The position numbers and the translations under genes were made by a program. Of a stretch of 14,391 nucleotides of DNA, positions 1 to 8,433 are shown one piece after another (position 1 is the first letter of the stretch; every line of letters begins with the position of its first letter). Source of the stretch: Laetiporus sulphureus 93-53 (Eukaryota; Basidiomycota; Agaricomycetes; Polyporales; Laetiporaceae); the NCBI RefSeq assembly GCF_001632365.1, contig NW_024468629.1:1-14391 (forward strand), read 5' to 3'. The notes under the pieces are model-generated. The model saw only the letters and a list, made by a program, of their open reading frames with translations. It was not told the origin of the DNA and ran no database searches.

Positions 1-1249
1 GATGATTTTCAAAGAGATGCTCACCAGGATTGAACGTAACATCAAATCGGCAAGAGCTGGCACAGAACATGGAGATGAACCTTTTGGAGGCGTTAACGTT
101 ATATTGTGTGGAGACTTCCATCAATTCGCACCGGTGTCACAGCCAATTACCTCGGCTCTTTACTATCCAGTGAAAACCACAAGAAATGAATCAGAAGACA
201 GTCGAGCAGGACGCCTCTTATATGAACAGTTTCATACGACGGTGACGCTGAAAGAACAAGTTCGTATCAACGACAGCGTATGGTTAAATTTCCTGCAACA
301 CTTACGGGTTGGCAACGTGAAGGAAGATGACGTATGCATGCTAAAAGATCTTCTTATCGATAATCCGAACCGGCCACAATCTCAACTTAATTCACCTCCA
401 TGGAACTCGGCAATACTAGTAACTCCACGGCACGGCGTACGAGAAGCATGGAACGAAGCGGCATTGGAACGTCATTGCAAAGAGAGTGGTCAGAAGAGGT
501 ACATTTGTATGGCTGAAGACGACGTAGAAGGAAGACCTTTGAATGCGCGCGAAAAAATAGCATTGGTGAGAGCCGAACATCGACCCACGTGATATCAAAA
601 ACGACAACTCCCTCGCGAGATAAAATTAGCCGTCGGCATGAAAGTGATGGTGACTTTGAATATCACGACGGACTTGGATATTGTGAACGGAGCTCGAGGG
701 ATCATTTCCAGAATCGTACTGCATCCAGACGAGCCAGACCACGGAGAGGAGCGTACAGTGAGACTGCAACACTTACCGGCATATATCATAGTCAAGCTCG
801 ATAGGACGAAGATTTCAACGCTGGAAGGACTGGAAGAGCACAAAATACCAATTGAATTTTCAGAACAGACATGGTCTCTGAATGTTGCGGGTGTAGGACC
901 TGAGAATCAAACTGTCAAAGTCACGATGCACAGATGACAGTATCCAATAACGGCCGCGTACGCATTCACCGACTATCGCTCTCAAGGACAAACAATCGAA
1001 TACGTTCTTATCGACATGGCAAAGCCTCCGACCGGAAAGCTCAGCCTGTTCAACCTCTACGTTGCTCTCTCACGCAGCCATGGTCGCGACACAATACGAA
1101 TCCTGAGAGATTTCGATGAACGAATGTTCTATGAACCTCACGATGAACAACTGTTGATGGAAGATGAAAGACTGCAGAAAATGGATCACGAAACAGCAGC
1201 GCGGTGGACGAAAGTGCGAGGGCATACGGAGACAACCAACGGATTGTAG
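1..1249 (+). pseudogene. PIF1/Helitron-type DNA helicase, C-terminal part, two in-frame stops
   Basis: One reading frame (codons starting at base 2) carries the whole C-terminal half of a PIF1-like superfamily 1B helicase and runs off the left edge. Visible motifs are a motif III-like ILCGDFHQFAPVSQP (about bases 92-151), the conserved block AVGMKVMVTLN then LDIVNGARGII (about 626-706), a motif V-like AFTDYRSQGQT (about 961-995) and motif VI LYVALSRS.GRDTIRIL (about 1055-1107). The frame is interrupted by TGA at 590-592 and 935-937, and homology continues in the same frame across both, so these are nonsense changes and not frameshifts or introns. It ends at TAG 1247-1249. In basidiomycetes, long arrays of such helicases mostly come from Helitron Rep-Hel proteins. 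The Rep domain would lie off the window, so a cellular PIF1 copy cannot be excluded. As it stands it cannot encode a complete helicase. Confidence 0.85.
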
Positions 1250-1540
1250 TATTTGTATTTAAGCGATACTATCGATACATGTGAACGAAAAGTAGACGCG
1301 AAATGAAGAAAAAATATGCATAGAAAGCAGAAGAAAATCAAGAATTTTCAGTCGACGAGTTATTGACATACACAAGTCAAGAACAACACGGAAAGCAAAA
1401 CGGAGCAGAAGGGGAGGGGAGGGAGTGAACAAGTTTCCAAAAAAGGAAAGGAGATAAACAACCGTAAAATACTATCACCATTGTGACCCGGGAGAGACCT
1501 TGCTGTCGCAAGGTAATTTGGGGAGGAGAGGCAGCCAGAA
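1250..1540. other. Non-coding 3' flank of the helicase, purine-rich
   Basis: I see no gene here. The plus strand is strongly purine-rich from about 1380 to 1460, with runs of GGGGAGGGGAGGGAG and AAAAAAGGAAAGGAGA. The stretch ends with the hairpin listed separately. If the helicase belongs to a Helitron, its 3' end should fall in or just beyond this interval. Confidence 0.5.
1497..1514 (+). other. Perfect 7-bp stem, 4-nt loop hairpin
   Basis: ACCTTGC, then TGTC, then GCAAGGT: the two arms are exact reverse complements. It lies about 250 bases after the helicase stop. Helitrons carry a short GC-containing hairpin just inside their 3' end, so the position fits. The expected CTRR terminus is not within 12 bases after the stem; the first CTAA is at 1554-1557. 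Calling it a Helitron terminator is therefore tentative. Confidence 0.35.
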
Positions 1541-1684
1541 GTGTTCGGATTATCTAAGCACTGCAAGCAAGGGAAAAGTAGGTCCTTTTTTCCACCCACA
1601 AGGTGCACGAGATGCTCTAAAAACCTCCTTCACCATGCGCAGCGTTGGCTAGGACTTCGGGCTAGGCGTCTAATTCCCACCCCC

Positions 1685-2205
1685 CAATACAGGCACGCCC
1701 ACATGAACGTGGCCCCTTCCTCAAAACCACCAAGCGTAGCTTATACTCTCCGTATCCCTCCCCATTCCGCTACATTGTCTCCACCGGCATACACATTCTC
1801 TGCGGAACACTGCACTTCCGCGGCATTGACGCTTCGACCTGTTGCTCATGCTCGCCTTCGTCGGACTCTTCAACCACTCCCTCTTCTCATGGACGCCGAT
1901 CTAGCATTCTCCGTGGCGCGCGATGTCACTGCACAAATTGTGGGCGCGCCGCTGGCACCAGGTGCCCCGGCATGTGTTTCGTGTTCGGCGGGTACATTGA
2001 GTGATGGCTCGTCGGGAGCGCGGGAATGGTGCTCGGCACATACCTTGCGTCAGGTCTGTACCATAAGCTTGGAATATGCACAATTGACAAGCGCGTCACG
2101 TTGTGGATCCTCCTGCAGGTAGTCCGGACATTAATGGACACGATGTACACGTAACACGATTGGCGTGTTGATAGTCGGCGAACGAGCTGAGACCGCCTAT
2201 TCCCT
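1685..2205 (+). pseudogene. Degraded coding-like stretch, possibly a membrane protein
   Basis: An open frame runs from about 1541 to 2122 with an ATG at 1703, but its composition is not convincing throughout. A second frame looks more protein-like from about 1969: FVFGGYIE, a TGA, then WLVGSAG and MVLGTYLASGLYHKLG, continuing to TLWILLQVVRTLMDTMYT before a TAA. Shifting by one base after that TAA continues as NTIGVLIVGERAETAYS to about 2205. Stops and frame jumps within hydrophobic coding-like sequence suggest the relic of a membrane protein. It vaguely recalls the N-terminal helices of DUF6534-type proteins, but I cannot assign it. It could also be chance open frame in GC-rich DNA. Confidence 0.25.
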
Positions 2206-2798
2206 ATGCTAACAAGGAACTGGTCGTCCTCGTCCGTTCTCGGCAGAGTCGACCTGATGCAACCAAATTACTGGTCGGGTTCAGCAAATGCTTCTAGTTC
2301 ACGAATGAGAATTGTTAATTTTTCGGCGGTCCATAGCTGCGTGACCACAGTTATCCCTATGAGAGGTTCATGACTGAAAAATGTGCAAGTATGTAGTATT
2401 TCTCTGCTGTGATGCTGAGCTGCTCACTGTGTCGCAGGAAGAGAAATCCGAGCGAATACACCATTTCATCAGACCATTTCATCAGTCCTCTCAACGCTCA
2501 GGTCACAATGCACAAGATAAGGTGACCATTCTCATTTGCAGCACGTCAGTTATCTATTCGTAGCACGATGGCGACTCCTTGACCTAGCACTATCATTACA
2601 CGCGGTGCGAGAAACACGATTCCAAGTCCAAGCTTGCAAGCAACGTTGCGGCTCGCAAGGCGACGATACTTGAATTACAAATCTCAAGGAGCTCTCAAGG
2701 TACGCGTTGGAGTATGTCTGCTAGCTGAGCCCATGATCATCTACTCGGATGATCGGTCGCTTTTCATGGCTGGTAGACATGGATGAGCACTACCACTA
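2206..2798. other. Intergenic, no gene recognised
   Basis: No supportable gene. It holds a 13-bp tandem duplication (listed separately), a GCAACGTTGC palindrome near 2640, two nearby CTCAAGG words near 2690-2700, and the CACTATC word discussed as a weak transposon-end candidate. It lies downstream of the minus-strand transposase gene and should include its 3' untranslated region. Confidence 0.5.
2460..2485. repeat. Two perfect 13-bp direct repeats
   Basis: ACCATTTCATCAG occurs twice with no spacer. This is a simple tandem duplication, from replication slippage or double-strand-break repair. No function is evident. Confidence 0.9.
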
Positions 2799-5700
2799 TC
2801 ACCGCTAGCTCGTCAGGATACCTACAGGATAATAAGTAATGATAATGAGAATACTCACTTTGTCTAGAGGGAGAACATGGATGCATTTCACCGAACCCTT
2901 CGGTAGGAGCCGCGGCAGCATCGCGAAATGACACAGCAAATCCTTCGTTGTGAGAAGTTGTATCTCGGGCTTGAATGCATCGCGGAAAAGTCTTCCGCCT
3001 GCAACTGGGAATCTCCGATACGGATCCAAGCGCGAGTCCTCTGACGTCAAAGGGACGAATTCCTTTACAACGAGGTAGTCCTGGACGAATTTGCACTCTC
3101 CGTGTATTTGCTTATAGCGGAACATGTGCGCGACCTGTCCTGCCCTCCATTGTCCTCGTAATTGGCTGGTGAAAATGACATTGCTATCTCCAAGGGAACA
3201 GGTGGACACTTTATACAGAACGCCACGATACTCCACGCTGTCGAGCGAGACTACGTATGGGTTGATAGAGCCGGTCCAGCTTTCAATGCCAGCCAGCGAG
3301 TAGTCCATCATCATTCGATTGCGTAGCAAGTCGACGATGTAATCTGGCAGGAGCGAGTATTCAGACATTCGCAAGCGTGCATGTCCATCGAAGGATGGGT
3401 TCTCGGGTTGTGACTCTGGCGGTCCCAGTGCTAGGATATCGGTGAGAAGAGTGCCTCGTGTATCGGACTGAAATGAATGCACGAAATTAGGTATCAGTTG
3501 GCGGACTGACGGAGGCAGTACAACAGAAGTGAATAGATTCCGCAATGCCTGTTTACAGCAAAAACGCGTTAGAAGAGTCGATGACAAGTCGTCTGCATTG
3601 TTTGCTAGGTTAGAGATCGTCTCCCATAGATAATAATGTACTCACCCATTCTATTGTTTGTGGGTGTCTGTTGCAAAATATAGTTCGCTCTCTCAAAACC
3701 AAAGCACCAGATTGATGGTGCGGGTCCCAGGGTCTGCAGTATATCCGGTAAATGGAGGAGCATATGTTGGTTGGGCCGGATTGTCGCTCCAGGGAAGAGC
3801 TCGAGAAGTGTAGTCAAATAGTGATGCATATAGCTTCGACAGCTCTCGCGAATTTCCGCTGTGATAATTCTCCTCGTGGCCAGCTTGACCGCTGTCACCA
3901 GGTCCATGAAATTTGCGAGAAGATTGTATTCTCGTGAATGCTCTGGTGAGATGCCCCATAAGTAAATCAAGGTCGTTGTAAGATGAATGGAGCAGAAAGT
4001 GCGCCATTCATCTGCACCAAGCCCAAGACCAGTCGCGTTTACGGAAGATCCGGTACGTCGCGGCACTCTGCTGACCCATGATGGTAGAATAATCTCGTCC
4101 ATGTCCGACCAAATACGTTCCAAGATGCGTCTACCGAGGACCCTGCTCTTCGTTGAGGCTCTTCTTTGATCAGCTAATAGTTTTCCGCCTTCGTTTGTGA
4201 TCCCACGGTCAACACGCTATAATTTTCGTCAGCTAAGAGACCGTCGATATGATGCACGAACCTACAAACTGATGCAATAACGAAAGGCTGGTAGCTCGAT
4301 TCATGTCTTTGTAGTCAGTTCTGTTGAGATACGTCCTGCACAATGCATGCAGTGCGGCAGTTGACAAGGCACTGAGGTTGGTCTTGCTTCCTCGCTCTAG
4401 TACGTCTTCCGCTTTGGCCAACTCCTCCTGCGTAATAACGTGCTGACTACTGGTGCCAACCAATGGCTGAGTGTTAGGAGCCAATCCAGTGTTAGGAGCC
4501 GATCCAGTTGCAAGAGAGGTGTTAGCAGGTCCAGTAAGGTGAGATGCTTTGTGCACAGCTGCTTTACCGAGGCCGTTATCTTGACGCTAGTCACACGTAT
4601 CCACGATCAATTATGTAGAGTGATACCTCCAAAACGGTGCTCACATATCGAAGTAACAGCTGTACGAGCTGTGTCTTGTTAAGGCTGTCCAATGATAAAG
4701 CGCCAACATCGTTGATTACCTGTCTACAAATCTCCACCAACACAGTTATAGGTAGCCTCAGCAAGTCTGTCTTCGATCCCTCGTGGAACTTCTCCATTCC
4801 TCTACTTAATTCCTCGGTGTTTGGAGCAGCACTGTGGTTTGGGTCCTCTCCATGATGAGGTAGCTCTCCGCAAACATCAACTATGTGGTGGGATAGTCGC
4901 TGGATGTTCGATAAGATGTTAGCTGAAGAAGGTAAAATCAAAGGAAACTCACATATTTATTGAGCCTCTCCACGATTTCCCTCTTCGACAAGCCCTCGTA
5001 ATCGCTGAATTTGCCTCCAAAGACATGCACACAAAGGTGCCGCAGAATGTTACGCTTGAACCTCAGGAGCGCAGACATAGCCTTCCTTTCGAGTGCTTTC
5101 ATTGCGTCGGTGACTTGTTCTTGCACTTCGGCACTAAGAACGTGCATCGAATCGTGCATACGCCAGCTTCCTATTTCACTGACCCAGCCGCGTTCCAAGC
5201 GCTGTTGTGAAAATGTGAAGATACCATCAGAGGCAGGAATTGAGGAATATTTTGAATGAAGACTACGCACTAATGTTTGTAAACGGTCCAAGAGAAGATT
5301 CTTCTTCCCGGAAAAGCGGAGGTTCTGCTCCTTGCATAAGCAGCGGAGCACGTCCACTCTCAGTTTTTCAAGAGATGTGTTGGACCCGGTTCGCAAGATC
5401 ACATATGCACCTTGCATCTCGTTTGATGTGAGTGGCCTCTTGGATGTTTCAAAAGTGATTCCTTGGAGATCGCCCTCGACGCCCATATTCACACCCCAAA
5501 TCTTCTCGATGTGAGTGCCGAAAGCGTTTAAGAATAACGCGTGCATCGGATCAAGTGCAGTGTACTTTATGGGATTCCAGTAGGGAAGACGGAGGAGTTC
5601 CGACCACCGCACACCAGCTTCATCATAGATTTGTTGGCGCTCTTCTATGCTGCGTGCATCTCGCCATCGTTGAGCATGTGAACGGTGTTCATCGCATGAA

Positions 5701-7704
5701 CGCATGGGCCATTCTTGCCAATTGAGGTCCTCAATATTGCTGAGATTCAGAAGGCAGAAAGAGCAAAAATATCGATGACCATGTCCAGCAAAACCAGCTG
5801 CTTGGCGAGCAGCCAATATGTCACAGATTAAAGGAATGATGGCAGATTTGCATAATTTTCCAGATGGATGGCAAGGCGTGGCAGTGTAATAGACTCCATG
5901 ATGCCACAAATCGAGGAAATCATCCACCAGAGGAGCAAGCATTGGATTTATCTCCTCCATTGATGGATGGGTGGGACCGGGAATGATGCCAGCAAGGAAC
6001 AAATTGTCAGCTTTATACCGAAGGTTGGGAGGGAGATTCATGCAAGCAAGGTATATGGCGCCAACCGAACAAGGTGGACCACCTCGCCCATGTGGTTGGA
6101 AGCCATCCATACAGAGACCGAAAACATATCGGCCCTCATCAATGCCTGCCTTGAGGAAATTTCGACCATCCGGCCCTTGCAATGATTGGATGGTCTCTGT
6201 GTCGACAATGTCCCCGCACTCCCGTTTACCACCCTCATCGGAATCCAGAATGTCTCGATCGAGGATCGACTCGAAGCCTGGGCGGCATAGTAATCGTCCG
6301 AGCCAATGCTTGAAATCTTGATAAATATACCGACGAACAGGGAATGCTGTCACAACTCCTCTGAGCTTGCGTTTGATACGCAACGGAGCATTGCATGGAA
6401 GACTCTCGGCAGTTGACTGTGCAGAGCAGTAGTCCGGATAACCAGTTGCGGATTCGAGAGGATATAGAGCGAAGCAAGCTTTGCAACATACAAATGATCT
6501 TGTCACCGGAAGGACATCCATATTTCGCAGCAGAGTGCGAACATCAGAAGGTATGTTGGATGCAATCTCCCTTCCTTCCGGAGTCAACGGCTGCTGATCG
6601 GTGAGTGAGAGCTCCAGAATCAAGCGGATACTGCGAAGCACGAAGACACAGTGTTGAATTGAGATGTGGCAAAGGAGGTGTAGCACGGCAACCAGGAGAT
6701 AGCAGACAACAAGGATTGGATGAGATTGCGAGAATGCTGGCTTGAGATACTTTTCTATTCATCAGCCAGCATTCATTTCAGTCACGAACCACTAGGAGCC
6801 GGAACATGTGGCGCACACCTGTAGCAATCATGTTCTTCCTCGAATATATGTCCGGCGGACTCCTAAGCTCGCTTGACTGGACTGCGATGATTCTCTGGTT
6901 CTCCCACTCGAGCGTCTTCCAATTCTCCACCTCCAGCAATGCTGCTGTCAAGTCCTCCAGGAGTATCGTTGAACATTCTTTGATGTGGAATATCGGATGA
7001 TTCTTGTACAGTTCAATTTGAAGATACGTGGATAGAAGCCATTCCTCGTGCTCCAGCAGAGGAGAATTAGACAGATTGCTATAGGTGATAGCAAAGCGAC
7101 CTTGGTTAATCTCTCGCGGCTGCTCGGGTGGCGGCTGCAGAACCAACGGCATACAGTTTGCTGTAGGCGGGACAACGAATACAAGTGGTCCATGATCCGC
7201 GAATTGAGCGTGCCTGCTCTCTAGCGTTGCTTTGGTGTCGGTGAGATATTTTAGTAAGGCCGAATCTGGTGATAATGACGAGTCGACGTTCATCAACACT
7301 GGTGACGGATGCTCTTCGTCAACGTCCATTTGCATAGGTATATCGTCGGTTGGGTGGGATGCATGATGGCAAAAGCCGACTGCACGCTGGCCGGTAATAC
7401 TGTTTTCCTGTGGAGGATTCTCGCGATGCCGTTCGGAGGTATAGAGCATCGAATCGCATGGTAGCGGTTCGGGGATCGAAAACGGTGGCGGTTCAGGGAC
7501 AGAGAGCGGTATCGACGAAGACGCGATAGAACGATTTCGGTCTCGGGCTTCTATCCTGCGATGCTCGTCTCGTTCCTTTTTACCAAGGTACCTTCCTCTT
7601 ACGGACACATTGGTTAATGGATTGAAAGTTTGTGAGCATACGCATCGCGAGCACTGACACAGAAATGCTCGAAAAGATCTATATGCGCGATGTTCAGGCT
7701 GCAT
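2799..7704 (-). CDS. Tnp2-family (CACTA/EnSpm-like) transposase, intact spliced model
   Basis: Likely DDE-type transposase of the Tnp2 family, which cuts and pastes CACTA-like elements. My model, from ATG at 7704: exons 7704-6793, 6740-4953, 4899-4645, 4586-4266, 4216-3646, 3592-2859 and a terminal 2804-2799. The phases agree and no stop remains, giving about 1528 residues, long for the family. In order: N-terminal Cys cluster CQCSRCVC (about residues 16-23); acidic/Pro-rich linker; zinc-ribbon-like cysteines near 389-420; CMDGFQP (Asp about 516); FCSFC (about 630-633); WSELLRLPYW then ALDPMH (Asp about 701); four SAP-like repeats (about 759-1092); a C-terminal block with IWCFGFERANYIL and TNNRM; and the family end CIHVLPLDK. 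Introns are 49-58 nt. The first has an unusual GTGGTT donor, with GTTCGT as an in-frame alternative. If the last intron is retained the protein ends at 2805 instead. I found no convincing terminal inverted repeats, so mobility is unproven. Confidence 0.88.
4266..4899 (-). repeat. Two neighbouring exons that are copies of one SAP-like module
   Basis: Exon 3 (4899-4645, 85 codons) and exon 4 (4586-4266, 107 codons) of the transposase share one pattern: EEL, then about 12 residues, then GSKT[D/N]L..L...L..[I/L]CR, then about 20 residues, then a Leu-rich helix. Both begin and end in phase 0. The end of exon 2 carries the same helix pair (LLRFKRNILRHLC to ERLNKY), and an earlier copy within exon 2 is closest to a textbook SAP motif (LRVDVLRCLC then FSGKKNLLLDRL). 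SAP modules generally bind DNA, so these may help bind transposon ends. Confidence 0.7.
4471..4506. repeat. 18-bp tandem duplication inside transposase exon 4
   Basis: Two 18-bp units (4471-4488 and 4489-4506) differ at one base. They encode the local peptide repeat around APNTGLAPNT in a Ser/Thr/Pro linker before the fourth SAP-like repeat. The unit is a multiple of three, so the frame is kept. Confidence 0.9.
6732..6774. repeat. Perfect 11-bp inverted repeat covering the 3' splice site of transposase intron 1
   Basis: GAATGCTGGCT at 6732-6742 and AGCCAGCATTC at 6764-6774 are exact reverse complements with 21 bases between them. In the minus-strand transcript the intron ends at 6741, so the acceptor AG lies inside one arm. 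If the intron stays in, translation stops at 6780-6778 after 308 residues. Confidence 0.85.
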
Positions 7705-8433
7705 AGCTCTTGATACTGGAGATGGGGATGCGGATAGATGGTCGCTTCACGTTATTCGATAACCTAGTATGCAATGAGTGCGGTGCACATCAAATGAGGG
7801 CGGTAATTTGTCCAGCGAACATTAGCTTACGTAGTATCCTGGCCGAAAGACGTGCCGCCGATGCAGGAATGGCACAGCACGTTCATGCAGTACCCAAGGG
7901 CGAAAACCGCTAATAAGTTGGGCTCAAGACGAGGGCTTGCGTTTCCGGTAAAGCGATGGCAATGGATTGCAGATAAAAATGGATAAGGTCGCGGTTTTCT
8001 TTTTCTGCCAGTGTTGCAGGCTGTCTTGCGTAATCGCAATCACGTCTCGTCCTTGGATTATAAGTAGTAAAGTGCACTGCTGGATGGCGGAAGGCTTTTG
8101 GAAATCTACACAGTTGAATGACTTTGTACTGGGAAGCGTATCCGACTACATAAATGCGTACTTAATTACGCCACCCATTCGTTTTCCACGCCACGCCCAA
8201 ATCAGAAGTAAGTCCGGTCGGCTTGAGGGTTGCCAATCAGAATGCAACGCATTCTTTCCATCTGTGCACCGCGGCATACATGCCAAAGGAGACATCCATC
8301 TGTTTAGATGGCAATAAAGGTAAGTTCAATGACGTAAACCCGCTCGCACTCAACTGGGGGTCTCAATTGAGGTGTACGTATGTATAGAATGATGGATCAG
8401 TCGTTACTCTGTGAAGCATGGAAGTATACTATT
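7705..8433. other. Intergenic between two minus-strand genes; possible spliced upstream ORF
   Basis: This 729-base gap separates the 3' end of the 479-residue gene from the transposase ATG and should hold the transposase promoter. On the minus strand an open stretch (about 8039-7828) meets a good GTAAGC donor. Splicing it to TACTAG 67 bases later would continue ...GQDTTLSNNVKRPSIR... and stop at a TGA overlapping the transposase start (ATGCAGCCTGA). It could be an upstream ORF or chance. I see no other gene. Confidence 0.3.

Noticed and set aside
590..640. Intron covering the first TGA of the helicase (GTGATA...ATTAG)
   Set aside because: The residues it would remove, including LPREIKLAVG, are part of a conserved helicase block, so the TGA is better read as a nonsense change.
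1640..1685. tRNA-like stretch around CTAGGACTTCGGGCTAGG
   Set aside because: No cloverleaf can be drawn: the arms do not pair at tRNA spacing and no acceptor stem is present.
1541..2122. A 193-residue plus-strand gene
   Set aside because: Composition is irregular, no motif is visible, and a different frame looks more protein-like in the last third. Kept only as a degraded stretch.
2621..2760. Terminal inverted repeats of the transposase element near its 3' side
   Set aside because: By eye no stretch of useful length matched, in reverse complement, the DNA at 7705-8433 or beyond 10208; only the 7-base CACTATC pair was found.
7967..8317. Plus-strand 116-residue open frame between the two minus-strand genes
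   Set aside because: No motif, irregular composition, and no start or splice context supporting it; probably chance.
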